From positions 3,348,001 to 3,412,000 of the forward strand of contig CM031562.1 of NCBI GenBank assembly GCA_018466975.1: a stretch of DNA of 64,000 bases, in the 5' to 3' direction. Within the stretch, counting starts at the first letter, position 1; the number at the start of each line of letters is the position of its first letter. Shown here piece after piece: positions 22,039 through 34,045 of the stretch. The notes beneath the pieces are model-generated. The model had not been told where the DNA came from and did not search any database. It saw only the letters and a program-made list of their open reading frames with translations. This stretch comes from Sparassis latifolia (lineage: Eukaryota; Basidiomycota; Agaricomycetes; Polyporales; Sparassidaceae). Made by a program: the position numbers and the translations under genes.

Positions 22039-22707
22039 TCACTCGCCCCAGCTCTGAGCGATCTTCCCGACGTCCGCTATCTGGAACCCGACGTCCAACG
22101 CTTGTGGAGTCGCCTCGGTGTCAATGTCGGCGTTCTCCTGGACCGCCGCCGACGCTGCAGCCGATGCGTCTGCTTCTGCTGTATGGACGTCCTCTGTTTG
22201 GGGCTCTGTACTGCTCGCGTCCACACCTCCATGCTCGGTTCCGCCTCCATTTCCGTTCATTTGCCGCCCCGCGTCCCTGGCGTCGTCCCCGAAGCGTCCC
22301 ATCCGCCCACGGGTCGCGCTCCGCCCGCGACGTATAGCGGTGCGCACGAGGCGCGCGTTAAGGATCGGACGGCGGAGGGCGGCGGGCTCGGAGGGGGGAA
22401 GGTATGACGCGTCACCGGGGTGGAGTGAGGATGTCGAGCGGCTCGTCTCGATCGAGCGCGAGGGCTCACGCGAGCGGGATGCGGCCTCTGGGTCTGAGGG
22501 GCCGCGCTGTCCAGAGGTGGAGGCGGAGCGGGAGGTCTCCGGAAAGGACTTGTGGTGCAGATTGAAGGGGAGGGGCGTGTTCACGTTCACCATCTTCCTG
22601 TCGGGGTGTGAGTAGGTGAGCGACGGAAGAGGGATGGGGTGCTTACCCTTCTTTCGCGCGGACGATGGTCCCGAGGCGGTCCTTGAGCTTTTGTTGGTCA
22701 ACGACAT
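22039..22707 (-). CDS. Hypothetical low-complexity protein
   Basis: I do not recognise this gene. The minus frame is open from an upstream ATG at 22773; ATG 22707 (MSLTNKSSRTA) looks a better start because the upstream part lacks protein-like composition. A possible 50-nt intron follows RKKG (GTAAGC donor near 22645, acceptor GACAG near 22600), which keeps the frame open either way. The product is Ser/Arg/Pro-rich with an RS-like stretch (SRSREPSRSIETSRSTSS), an Arg-rich segment and an acidic/Ala-rich C-terminus, so it is probably disordered. It is convergent with COG3. Confidence 0.4.
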   Translation of the reverse strand: MSLTNKSSRTASGPSSARKKGKHPIPLPSLTYSHPDRKMVNVNTPLPFNLHHKSFPETSRSASTSGQRGPSDPEAASRSREPSRSIETSRSTSSLHPGDASYLPPSEPAALRRPILNARLVRTAIRRGRSATRGRMGRFGDDARDAGRQMNGNGGGTEHGGVDASSTEPQTEDVHTAEADASAAASAAVQENADIDTEATPQALDVGFQIADVGKIAQSWGE

Positions 22708-23249
22708 AGCTGCGCGGTCTACAATGAGCATAAAGTAAGAGCGGGTTTGTTTGATGACATAGCACACAGGCATAGCGCGCTAGTTTCATCTGATAAAAGA
22801 AGGCGAATGTAGATTCCAGACTCGGACTGATTAAATGTAGTCGCAGTTAGGATCACTTTACACGGCCCGCTAACGAACTTTGCACAGAATTTCTGAGTAT
22901 GAACGTTAGTGAGAAGTACTCACTGTGGTATGTCGGTGATGGTGGTCTCGGGAATGAGGTGGGTTCGCTCGTCCGCCTCGCCCTATATGCGATAGACATG
23001 GTCAGTGATAGAGCTCGCTGCACATTACAGCGAGAAGACTGACCTGGACCGGGGAATGACTGCGTAGGCAGCAGGAGAGAAGGTGGGAGATGAGGGACGA
23101 CATGGTCGTCTGAGCAGACTGACTGAGGGAGAGATGGGCGCCAGAGGTTGAGCGACATTTGTACGGTGCCCAAATCAGGCTCGACCCCGCCGCGATGCCG
23201 GGAGATCGGCGCGACTGCCTTTCTTGGCACCAACGCCGACGATCACGCC

Positions 23250-23281
23250 GTGACGGTCGCGTGCATTACCGTGACCGTCAC
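23250..23281. repeat. Short inverted repeat (GTGACGGTC / GACCGTCAC)
   Basis: Perfect 9-bp arms at 23250-23258 and 23273-23281 separated by 14 bp. The arms contain TGACG, a bZIP-type half site, so this could be a binding site or a small hairpin. No neighbouring gene start makes the role clear. Confidence 0.45.
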
Positions 23282-24239
23282 CCAAGGGGCATGATCATTT
23301 AGGTCCCCGTGTCCCTAGCCGCGGTGATTGCCTTCTACATTCACACCCCAAGGGTACGGCGACGCTTTCATGATGACGATGCTTTCCCGCACTCTTCAGT
23401 GGCTTGCACGACCCAAGTCTGCCAGAAAGAAGTGCTTCATCCTCGTAATACCCGATCCAAAGGAGTTCATAGGTGACAGAGTATGTCTGCCCTCCGCCTG
23501 AAAGGGGCTGTCGCTGACCTTGGAAGCTCGCCTTCTGTAGGTTATTGGAGCGCGAAACTCTTATTATCTGCTGCGTTTCGGGAGTCGTTCTGTGACGCAT
23601 GATCTTGTCGGTCCTGGCGTTGGGCAAGTGCTTCATTTCTCGAATGGGCTTGCAATACTGCAGAGTCAACATATGGACGCAGGTACTCCTATAATTACGG
23701 CTTTCTTCACCGCACAAGACCACCTGGAGTGAAGTATCCGCAATGTATGAGTCAACCATGTACAGTACCACTGCCTCGAAGCTAATGTGTCTTTCTCAGA
23801 CTCTCAATGGTCTCGCATCATCGATACTGGGAAGAGAACCTCTGAGGGTAAATCAGTGCGCGACGTGCTCGTCGAGATTATAGACGCCTTTCCAAGTCAC
23901 GATCTCAAATCCGCTGAGGGAATTCGCAAGGCCACTGAGGAGATAGAATTAAAAATTGGCAAGGTGGCAAATTCCCGATCGCTTTATAAGAAGAAGAAGC
24001 ATAAGAAGAATTGAATGCTGACCTACTTTGTACAACTTCCTCAGTATCAGTTATGTGATTTCACCTTCCGAAGATCTGGGGCGGTCATTAGGGTGTGTTT
24101 CTTTCTCTTGGACCGTCCGAGGTAAAATGACTCTGATGGCTTATATTCAAATTTACTTCGCACTCACCAAGCGCAGACTCTCTCAGATATGCAAGGCCTC
24201 ACTCATGCACATGAACCTGAGGAAGGTTTTCAGGAGGCT

Positions 24240-24300
24240 AGATACCAATTGCGAGTAGTATAGGAAAGCATGTCCTATGTACTACTCGCAATTGGTATCT
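24240..24300. repeat. Strong hairpin, 26-28 bp arms
   Basis: The arms 24240-24265 and 24273-24300 are complementary along their whole length except for a 2-nt bulge (TG at 24278-24279). The loop is 7 nt (AAGCATG). The arms start AGATACCAATTGCGAGTAG and end with its complement. It has no obvious target duplication, so it is not clearly a foldback transposon. It lies away from any gene end. Confidence 0.85.
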
Positions 24301-24839
24301 CCCGACACATACTACACAAGGCAAGCAAAAGAGTCGACACCGCTACCATCCTCGGAACACCTGTGGAGATCACCACGCCTGGTCAATTCCTGAAGGAGAG
24401 TGGGGCGATGATGAAGACCGGAGAGAGGCGAGCGGAGACGAAGCTCGCCAGATGGTAGGATGAGGAGGACGCCACACAGGACACCAATACCGGCGAGGAT
24501 GACCCCGCCAATGACAACGACAACGACAACGCTTAGGAGTCAAGGTCCGCGCTGCCTTTACGGTACTAGCTGCACGGTAAAGTACTGTTCCCCCTCACGA
24601 CACTCGTGCACCAGGGGAACAAATATGGCTTGCACCCTGGTAGAAGATGATGTGGTCACCACTTGTACTTTTCTTTTCCCATGTCTATTTCTCTCTTTTA
24701 TTTATAGGACATCTTGGTAGCTTCTCATCCAATTGAATTTCATGAATGCTTCTGAGACCCACTAGTTAGCTAACGGGAACTGCAACAAACAAACAATATG
24801 CTAAGACGTGGTGTTGTCCGCTCGATACATTAGTGTCTA

Positions 24840-26118
24840 CTATAAGACGGAAAAAAGTCCAGGTGGGGGGGAGGGAACGGCGTGGAGATCTTGAGAGTGA
24901 AATAGTAGATACCTGATCACCAGGAACGTCAGTACAAACGCAATGAGCACCACTACCATACTGGAGATCACGATCCACGTTGTACTCAAAGTCTTGCCTC
25001 CTACGACCCTCAAATGCCCGCGCTCCCTGGTCATAACTTCGTGGTTGCGCTCGATCTTCTCCTGTGCGGCAACTACGATGGCCTTGTCTGCCTCGAGTGA
25101 GCCGGAGAAGTGCAGCGCATTTCGCTTAAGCTGTGTCGCCATCTGTGCGAGCTGTGTGGAGAGTTCTTCGTGCACCGCGGCGGAATTCTGGAGGAATGCA
25201 GGGGTTGCTGTGGGGTTGGACGTGCTCGTGGTAGGTTTCGCTGGAGTGGGTGTAGGTACGAAAGAAGGTGGGAGGAGCGATAGCCGAAGAATCGATTGGA
25301 GGATGATGTACTACAGGCTCGTCAGATGAGGACAAAAGCAAGTCTTGCGCAGAGAGAGGAGGTACTGCAAGTTCGCTTGATAGACCTGGTGAGAACTGTG
25401 GCTGCATCGGCTCCAAGCTCAGACGGGATACATCTGTAGGTGTCGAGGGAATAGATAATGATGGTAAGATGGCTTCCGGACGTATTGCTTTAGGTGAGAC
25501 GCGCTATAACATGATCAGTACGCAACTTCCCGCAGTACAACAGAGGAATTAAAATTTCGAATTTCGTGACCGGGATCGGACACTGCCTCCGACTTAATGT
25601 CAGACGATGAGACCATTTTCGAGTCAAGCGTGGCCGACTTATAAGGAATACGAAGACAATAGAATTACCTTGTCCACTTCCAAGACCGTGTTCTCGAGAC
25701 GGTCTAAAGTCTGTCGCATATCCTCATACCGCTGAAACATAGCGCTAAAGCGGGAACCACGAACTTGAGCGCAACTACGGACCATGCGTTTAGCGGAGAC
25801 ACGCACGCATTGTCGAAATCCTCGCTTAGCTCCACGTTCTTCAGTAACTTGCGGGCATGTCTTAATTTCTGCGAAACAAATAAGTCGCTTCTACCATCCT
25901 CGCCCGGTGCCAGTCAGCGAACAGAGAGTATTACCCACCTGCAATGTGCCGCGAGTCTTTATCCATGTGGCAGGTAAACGGTCGTCGGTCCAGTCCTCGG
26001 AGGCAACTGTCTTCTCTAGTCTTCGAACAAGTCTGGCGAGGTTTATTCTGTCATGAACCGTCTGTTCTGAAGCGTTCCCATTCATTTTTGTGAGCTCGGA
26101 GTGGATGTGGACGTTCAT
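24840..26118 (-). CDS. USE1: Vesicle transport SNARE Use1
   Basis: ER-localised Q-SNARE acting in Golgi-to-ER retrograde fusion. Start at ATG 26118 (MNVHIHSEL); the first exon contains INLARLVRRLEKTVASEDW, typical of the Use1 N-terminus. A 70-nt intron leads to KLRHARKLLKNVEL. The C-terminal exon (about 25175-24900) has the SNARE helix HEELSTQLAQMATQLKRNAL, ERNHEVMTRERGHL, and a single C-terminal membrane anchor WIVISSMVVVLIAFVLTFLVI. The end is uncertain: reading on gives a 17-residue tail to 24840, whereas splicing GTATCT...TATAG would give a stop at 24830 after only four residues. Five or so exons, about 290 residues, normal for fungi. It is divergently transcribed from SQS1 with about 290 bp between starts. 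Confidence 0.85.
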
Positions 26119-26411
26119 AGTTAAGTACTAGTACTGTGTACTACTTACGCGGTCCGCGCGTGACGGAAGAGCGCTATGCACGCAATATGCACGTGCACGG
26201 TTCTGAGCGCTTCTGTTCATCTGCACAAGTTTCTCTCATCTGCAGTTATCTGCAACCATCTACTTCACGCTATTGTGACGATCTGTCGACATCTGTTCGT
26301 ATTTTCTTGCTACCATATCTTGCCATTGCTTGAGAATTTCTTGCTTGAACTGAGAACATTTACTCGTCTGTATCGATACTTGTTTGAAGCATCTCTGTAT
26401 CACTACCAATC

Positions 26412-29400
26412 ATGGCTAGAGGCAACGGCAATCGCGGTCGCGGTGGCTTCCGTGGTAGTCCGCTGCGCGGGGATCCAGTTCAATCTCGAGGAGGCAGGGG
26501 ACGTGGACGAGGGCGAGGCAGAGGAAGCGGGGGCGGTACGCCTGATTTCCTAGATGACTTCGACTTTCCGGTCCAGAATTGGCCTGCGAGTATGTACTCC
26601 CGCCTATGTCGACGCTACACGATGCACAAGGCGGGTATTTTTGGGTATTTATTGTTGCTGATGGCAGCCTCCAGATGCACCGTCCACGAACAGTCCTGGT
26701 CGGGGCAACTGGACGCCCCGCTCTCGCGGCCGAGGGCGGCCGTATTCTCCCCACGGTTCGGGTTTCTCTACTCCACGGCGGGGCATGGACAGTCCTCTCA
26801 GTCGGGGACGAGGGTATATGCGTTATGACGATATAGAGGATTCTGCCATGTATGAAGGTCCTGGTGGTCGCGGAAGGGGAGATGCGTCACCGTATGACCG
26901 AGGCGGCCGCGGGCGGACACGCCCCGGCCGCGGATTCTCAGCATCCAGGCAAAGAGCTGGCGTTCCGTTATCGAAGTTACTGCAGGAGGATAGACCCCTG
27001 CTACGTCCGATCGTTTTTGTGCGCTCAGTGCACACAGCGACGCTATTCCAGGAGGAAGAAGATATATTGCAAGGAGTCGTTGAAGCTGCCGGTATGTATG
27101 CAGAAAACTTTCACAGGACTGCATCGACTGAGAACATTGTCTCAGGTGATGACGAACAAAGTCATGTCCCCACCGCCAGCAAGGTCGCCCAAGTTTTCAG
27201 TGGAGCAGACGCTGAAGAGTCTGACAATGGGGACAATGGGGACTCTTCTTCAGCGGATCAACTGGAAGAGATCGGCTTCGCAGACATTGGAAAGGTGCAA
27301 GCTGAAGTGGATGCTGCTGCCGCTTCGGTTGCTACTAAGGACCAACGGCCTTCAGCTGCCATTGAAGTGAACGCTTCAGAAGAGAAATTCACCAGTTTCT
27401 ACGTCAACACTGAACCCACTCGGAAATTTGCATTGCCTACAAAGACTGTGCTCGTAGAACATCTGGAAGGAGCGCTCGGAGATAATTCGCAAGACGATGA
27501 GGACGTCATCGTGTATGCCGCGCCTTATCCACGGACGGGTCGCGTTACTCCCGCCGTGCGAATGCCGCCGTCTGTGGTACTACCTGTGCCTGCAACATCA
27601 ATGCTCTCTGGACTCTCTATTCCTGAGACGGCGCCTGCTGATGTTCAGGAAGCTGTAACAACCTTGGTGGCTGAGCGATCATCTCCAGCACCTGAGGTGC
27701 CTGCTGCCATTCAGGAAAGTCCAATATTCCCCACGGTCGAGCTGTCCCGTTTTGCACCTGAGGTTCCTTGCTCTGCTGAAAATCCGTCTTCTTCGGTTGC
27801 CCAGGAGGTGCCCCCGTCTACGGAGGCCAACGAACCGCAGTCGGAGGTTCCCATTGTAAACACTTCCGAAATCAAGGCTCAGTCTGGAACACTGTTGTCT
27901 CCCGAGCCATCTTTCGAGTCCTTCTCCTTCTCTTCTTCTTTTGCCCAGACACCGCCGAAGAAGCAGCCGCGCCGTATGCACCCTGTCGGCGGAGCACGCT
28001 CGCTCCTCATGCGCTCCCGAATGGTACGGCGGCGGTCTCTGAAGAGAGGGTTTGGTGTGTTCGGTGCGATGATGGACGAGCTGCATCTGCGCGAAGGCAG
28101 GGAGCGTGACCCGCGGGAGGCGGAGCAGCGCAGAGGTGACTCGGACGTCAATTGGGGTGACGATTCGGATGAGGTGCAGGACAGGGGAGACGAGGTGGAG
28201 GAACTGTCGAATGGGATCGGCGCGATGGATCTAGACGTGGATATTAGCGTGGAGGCGATGAGGGGTTTCGTGAAGAGTATGAGCGCCGAGGGATCGAGAC
28301 ACATCACGATGAACGATATCGAAGATGCTGACAAGATGAAGATGGAGGATAGCAATGAGGGCACAGACGTGGACAGCGAGAGCGAAAGTGGGGATGAAGA
28401 GGTGGAACGGGCGGTACTTAAAGAGGAAGAAATACTGGTCGCTGAAGCGGACGATGCCAAGATCGAGGAGTATGATGATGACGAAGACGACCAAGAGGAG
28501 GATGAGGACGACGAAGAACAGTCTACCGGTGACGAAGCTACCCCACGAAGTAGCTTCCAGGCGAGGTTGCAGAGGATACGTGAGAACGTTAAGGAGAAAC
28601 GGAAGGCGGAACCTCAAGGTGATTCGAGCGACGAGGCTATGTCTGTTCAGATGACCTGGGCAGATAGAGATGACGATGTCATCGCCGATATCGAGGTGAG
28701 ATCCGTGACATACGACGGTGTCCTCGTTGACTGAAGAGATACTTCGCAGGAAATGCTTGCTGAAAATGCGCATATCTTGCACGGACGAGACAGAAAACAA
28801 CGGAAGGCGCTATTCCGTGCTGTGCAGAATGGTGACTTCGACTCAGACGAATCCGAGGACACGATGCAGCCTGCCCGTAAGCCACGTCACCTTCGGCATT
28901 AATCGTAACGTTGACCACGAACTTTTCTAGCCAAGCGGAGAGATGCTGACATACCCCCTGAACTTAAGTATCAGTGGGAAAAAGACCGTGCCAAAAAGGC
29001 GGAGAACAAGCGTAAACGCCAACGAGCAATTCTGGAAGCTGCAGCAGACCCCCTCGCGCAACACAAGGGTGGAAAGAAGGGACGCAAAGCCATGCTCGCT
29101 GCCTCTCGGTTAGAGGCCTCGATCGAGGTTCCCAACCGTGTGATCGATATGGTCACGCTGGAGCAGCAAATCCGCCGTTTCCTCGCAGATATAGGTGGCC
29201 CAAACACAATGGCGTTACTCCCTGCAGACAAGGCGACTCGCATGCGTATACATGAGCTCGCGCTAGCGTTCAATCTGAAGAGCCTGAGCAAGGGCAAGGG
29301 TAATGCGCGTTACACCACGCTGATCAGAACTTCTAGGAGTGGCATAGGTATCAATAAAAAGAAGATCGCGAGAATATTGAGGGCGGATGGGACTGGTTGG

Positions 29401-29686
29401 GATACACCCGGCAGAGGTGGGAAAAATGCAGCGGCATCATTGGCTAAGCATCGAGAGGGAGAGGAAGTAGGCAAGGTACGCTCATTCAATACGTGCAATT
29501 GAAAGTGTGGCCAACCTAGTTGCTTCACAGGCCGCGCCGAAGATTGGGGAGTCGAATATCGGTTTCAAGATGCTGGCGGCCATGGGCTGGACAGAAGGCG
29601 ACCGAATTGGGCTGTCCGGTGGTTTAGACGCACCCCTTACCGCGATCATGAAGAAAACAAAGCTCGGCTTGGGAGCAACATTGTAA
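26412..29686 (+). CDS. SQS1: Protein SQS1, R3H and G-patch domains
   Basis: SQS1/Pfa1-type cofactor of the DEAH helicase Prp43, acting in ribosome biogenesis and spliceosome recycling (family knowledge). Start at 26412 with an RGG-rich N-terminus (GRGRGRGRGSGGG). An intron near 26588-26673 joins to more RG-rich sequence and then the long exon 26785-28700 with extended Ser/Pro/Glu-rich disorder and an acidic stretch (DDDEDDQEEDEDDEEQ). Introns near 28696-28749 and 28879-28931 lead to the Lys-rich helix AKKAENKRKRQRA, the R3H domain (QQIRRFLADIGGPNTM ... MRIHELALAFNLKS, about 29155-29330), and after a last intron the C-terminal G-patch (IGFKMLAAMGWTEGDRIGLS ... TKLGLG). Stop TAA 29684-29686. 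About 990 residues, on the long side. Confidence 0.85.
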
Positions 29687-31465
29687 AGCAGATGTATTGG
29701 TAGATGCTCCCTTCTTAATACAAGGTGATTCGGTGAGAATTGATGTCTGATGCTGATAATCTGGGCTCAAACAGGTTGTCCCGCACATGCGCGACTTGTC
29801 ACGCTGCATGTGATCGTACATCACGTCACAATCCGTGGCCTTCCTGCGACATTTTTATTCGCCGTCGCCTACTCAACCTTTGCTACTTCAGCATGCATCT
29901 CAACCTCCTTGACCTTCAGAACGATGTTTTCGTGACCTTGACATCTCTCCTATTTTCATGGGATTGTTGTTCCCTTGTCTCTAATGAGTCGTAAAGTCCA
30001 TGTGGCGAACCAGCACGCACTCTCGTTAGTCAAAGCCAAGTTCGGCAAATTTTGGGCGTACACATTACGTTCCAGACGAACATTACTTTGGCTGCAGAAG
30101 CTTCAGACGCATTCGGGATCATGATCCAATCATTCCTATGTTCACCTACCTCCTCATGAATCACCTCCATGCGCGTCGACTCAGATATCTTCTTTCCTGT
30201 CATAGAAGACCTCATCAAAGACCTTACTCGCCCCGGAGACGACCTCTGAATAACCCACATGATGCAAAGGACCTGCATTTGAGGTGATAGGTAGGTTGCG
30301 AAGCAGACCCCGTACTTGCCGTATAAATTTGCGTGTCCTTCTGATTCGATCTTTCTGAAATATGTAGATTCTGCAATTGTCAGGTTTCGTGCACCTCGAA
30401 AGGGATGACTTACCGTGGAATAACTTGCGGTGGTCATCTGAATTCTATCATGGACTTATCATGGACTCCGTTTTACTGGTGGTGAACTTCATGTGAGCAT
30501 CACCGAGGCCAAGAAGCTCAGGGTGTCAAATGGTGCAGGCGCCTATGGATAACGCCCTTAGATTCCATCAGGCACCAGTCGTTGCATTACGGTCAGTACA
30601 CTTATTATGGTCTCGGCGCCATGATAGATAGGGTACAAGATATACCACCCTGCGTGCTGTCTCCGAAGTATCCTCATCAATATTGAGATCTTTTGACTGT
30701 CTTTTCTGAACATGGGTCTTCCCCAAAAACTGTTTGCGCTACAGTCTGGTGAGATGCATATAATGGATGAATACGCGAGTCTATTTATTTACGGTGGTGT
30801 CGGTTCTCTAGAAACATGAAGCTGAAGCAGCTTGGCAGGTCGGTCTCCGATCTACATCGTAGTTTCAACCAAGTTCCCGGAGTCGAACACCCTGCGCTTA
30901 GAAGACGCTGCCAGTACCTGCACTCGATTCTCGGCTTCCTTTGTTGCCCCTTCCCTTCGGTTGGCACCTGATGGCTGAGGAGGACTTGGTGCTACTGGCA
31001 AGTCTCGGGCGCGCCCACAGAAGAGTGTCGGCTCGAGGCAATGTCGTCGCATGTACGCGTCCGAACCCATTTGTGTGTCCTTGTTAGTGATTTGGAGTTA
31101 TTTTACAAGCTTGATGGCGAAGCGGGGGCGGCGAGCTCGAATTCAGCATGTAGTGACTCGGACGTCACAGAGCGAACGCAATCCTTCGGCTAACCTCTCA
31201 AAAGGGTAAGAACCGCCTCTGTTAGGTCACTCGTTGTCACGTTTCCCCTCAAAGGACGTGGAGGAGCCTCGCACTGAGTAGTGCTCTTGTGTGTTCAGCG
31301 ATGCACTGGACGATACCGGCCGTCTTCGGTTTTGATGCGCCAATTCTGCTTCCGCCGTGCGACGTCATTCACGCGGCATGGAGGCCCCTAAGTACTTGCG
31401 AGCCCCAGCTAGAGGTCGACGTTACTTGCTTCCTCCTATCAACATCCTGGTTTCTGTAGTTCAAA
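29687..31465. other. Region without a confident gene
   Basis: The minus ORF at 30030-30437 (136 codons, MTTASYST start) could be a small spliced gene: GTAAGT follows the eighth codon and TTGCAG precedes a protein-like stretch. I recognise no domain. Remaining sequence, including 30440-31465 upstream of the dehydrogenase, shows only short frames. Confidence 0.4.
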
Positions 31466-32948
31466 ATGGGTAGTGCATTTTCTGCTCTCGATGCCTGGCT
31501 GAACTTCAGCAACACCTTGACTGTCGTAAGGCAGTCCTTTCCCCCTAAACCCACCTTTAGTACGGACCAAATTCCCGATCTCTCAGGCCAAGTAATAATT
31601 GTGACTGGTGCGTCCTGCGATTTATTCAGTCGGACATCATGTGCTCATAACTGGGTTTCAGGAGGAAATACTGGACTTGGGAAGGAAGTTATTACGGTAG
31701 GGCCAACATTCATTGAACGGCCATACGTTGCGATTGAGTCTCGAGGACTGTAGAGACTCCTCGAACACAATGCCAAGGTCTACCTAGCGGCGCGGAGCAA
31801 AGAGAAAGCCGATGCTGCCATCAAGGACCTGAAGGAACTGACTGGCAAAGAGGCAATATTCTTGATGTTGGACTTGACCAGCTTCGCCTCCGTTCGCCGG
31901 GCTGCTGCGGAATTCCTCGGGTTTGTCTTATCTCTGCATTTACATACGGTCTCTCATGCATTTCCATGTAGCAAAGAGAAGGAGTTGCATGTCCTCTTCA
32001 ACAACGCGTAAGCCTTGAAGCATTTTGTAATGATCTAGCCAGTTAATCTTCTGGTGGCAACAGGGGTGTCATGGCGTCTCCCATTAGTTTCCTCACGGTT
32101 GAAGGATACGATATGCAGTTCGGAACCAACGTAATTGGTATATGCGCCGATGCCCGAAACTTGCACTATTTTTCACCCAATTTCGTGTAGGACATTACCT
32201 ATTCACGAAGCTCCTAATACCTGCTCTTGTTGCTGGGAAGGACACTTCACCAGACTATCATGCCCGCATAATCCACACGTCGTCATCAGCAGCGTACCTG
32301 TCTACGATGGATTTCGACACGTTCGTACCCGGGCCCGCAAGGTTAAAATTGTCTCCGACCAGTCTCTACGCCCAAAGTAAATTTGTGCGTTTACCATTTT
32401 CCTGAGATCGAGGCCATTTCTCATCATGCTGTCTTTGATATCAGGCAAACGTAGTAGTGTCACGGCAATTCGCAAAGCGCTATGCCGATCAAGGCATCGT
32501 CTCTATCGCCGTTGATCCAGGTTTGTTCCGCGTTGGCGGTAACTGTTGAATGACATCTTTGACCTTTTTTGTGACAATGAAGGTAACATCCGAACAGACG
32601 TGTTGCGGAATTATGGGTTCTTCCTTCAGAAGCTCTGGGTGCGCACATACATTTCAAACTCGTTTATCCCAGTAATTCACACCTTCTCTGTTTATTTAGG
32701 ATCTCCTCCTTTCGCCCGTAGACCTAGGTGCCCTTACCCAACTATACGCAGGTACAATGCCAGAGGCGGTGAATCACAACGGCAAGGTTCGTTCTTGTTT
32801 ATCATCTGAATTCGTTCGTTTCACGTATACTGACATTCACAGTTTTTGATTCCTTATGCGCGAGTCGGCGTCTGCAGAAAGGAGGCATACGACGATGCGC
32901 TCGGTGAATGCTTGTGGAACTGGCTTGAAGAAGAGGTCGCCTCCAAGT
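31466..32948 (+). CDS. Short-chain dehydrogenase/reductase
   Basis: NAD(P)-dependent oxidoreductase of the classical SDR superfamily, closest in style to fungal retinol dehydrogenase/WW-oxidoreductase-like proteins. Start ATG 31466 ([11 protein letters not shown]). Splicing at 31606-31661 builds the cofactor motif TGGNTGLG from two exons. Further exons give [14 protein letters not shown], the [10 protein letters not shown] segment (cofactor-site Asp), NNAGVMA, the catalytic Ser region IIHTSSSAA, and the active-site YAQSK (Tyr and Lys) just before an intron at 32380-32445. The NIRTDVLRN loop and a C-terminal [21 protein letters not shown] block complete the fold; stop at 32946-32948. About nine exons, around 320 residues. 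The substrate is unknown, and there is no targeting signal. Confidence 0.88.
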
Positions 32949-33248
32949 AGGGCGTCTGACCAGGACACCTGCCTCCCGTACGGAGCACCTCTTGTTTTTC
33001 CGATTGTTGCAGCCTATGGAGCTCGTTTGTTACGATAATGCCTACGTTATGTTTCTGCATTATTACTCTGAGCCCCGATGCCACTTACACGCCACGCATT
33101 TGGCTCGGTCCAGGAAGCGTCGATAATTATGCGGAGATCCCATCCGCTTACCGACCACGCTCGAGTACACATTGCCCAATGGATGGGATCATTGTCTCAC
33201 GACTCATTGCTTCGGTTGTCTCTGTATTCTGCGACAAATCACATCGAA

Positions 33249-34045
33249 TTAATCCGCGCGGCCTCCCTGCACCGCAGTTAAGGCAATCTCTAACAGCAAA
33301 TGTCGTCTCCACGATCCCATGAACCTTGTCGATAGCGGAGTGCAGATGGCCGGAAGCGATGAAGCGCGATAGTTCGCTTGAACACGCAAACCCCCAGTCA
33401 GTCCAATATACCAAGCGAAGCCGTAAAAAGCAGGAGGAACGCACTTGTCTACGAACTCGACGCTCATGCCAAACGAGCGTGAGAGACTGTCGAACGTGAG
33501 GCTGCGATACGACTCGAGAATTTGGCTGTACGCTAGGATACGCATCTCGCGGACATAGAAGCGCGTGTGGGGAGAGCAGATGCGATGGTAGAAGGTGGGA
33601 TTGCTCAACGGTGCCTGCGCAGCACAGAAAATATGCGTGGGAGAACGTACTGAGGGCCAAGAAGAAGCTGTGTACTGAGAGGGGATATCTTAAAGAAATG
33701 AGCAAACCCGTGGCCCCAACGTCAGTGGTGGGATACGTCATCCCATCAAAAGCAGGATAGCAAGGCGTCATTGGCTAATGAGATATCTTCCAACACGTAG
33801 AGCATGGGACGGAATTTAGATTCATTCTGTAGGAGAATTCGTGAGTTGCCTGGAAGCACGCGATGGGAGTCAGATTTCGATGTTGTTCATCCAACTGCAA
33901 GCACGCACCTGCGGTACGGACAAATGTATTACCACGGAGTACCACTGAGTGGAAGAGACCGATATCTATCCAGCTGGAGATATTCTAGTACGTATGGCGC
34001 CACAAAATCAACAACTGTGTTGAGCGTGGGAGAGCGGTGAATATG
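33249..34045 (-). pseudogene. RPN7 (26S proteasome subunit) fragment, broken
   Basis: The segment 33610-33440 encodes an unmistakable Rpn7 PCI region ([21 protein letters not shown], then [12 protein letters not shown]). A standard intron (GTGCGT donor, CAAG acceptor, 33447-33387) joins it to [25 protein letters not shown]. Upstream, [16 protein letters not shown] is in a different frame from RFYVREM, so there is a frame break near 33565. Weak similarity to the preceding helices extends to about 34045. After VET the expected linker is missing and the reading ends [13 protein letters not shown], suggesting a deletion near 33320. The N-terminal half of Rpn7 is absent. A complete RPN7, essential for the proteasome lid, must be elsewhere. 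Confidence 0.7.

Larger units (their letters stand above)
22774..24765. other. Poorly coding region with hairpins and a short ORF
   Basis: No complete gene is supported. A plus-strand segment at 23787-24014 could be a real last exon: it is preceded by TTTCTCAG (acceptor-like), has amphipathic helical composition (SVRDVLVEIIDAF) and ends in a Lys-rich tail (KKKKHKKN). At 24270-24535 a plus frame with an acidic tail is interrupted by TAG at 24456-24458 and resumes in frame to 24537. The minus ORF at 23295-23771 has no recognisable domain. Two inverted repeats are listed separately. Confidence 0.4.

Noticed and set aside
22118..22615. Plus-strand ORF of 165 codons
   Set aside because: It is Arg/Pro-rich and opposite the better-supported minus frame at 22039-22707; typical GC-rich shadow.
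27879..28460. Minus ORF rich in Ser (193 codons)
   Set aside because: It is the antisense of the acidic Glu/Asp-rich region of SQS1.
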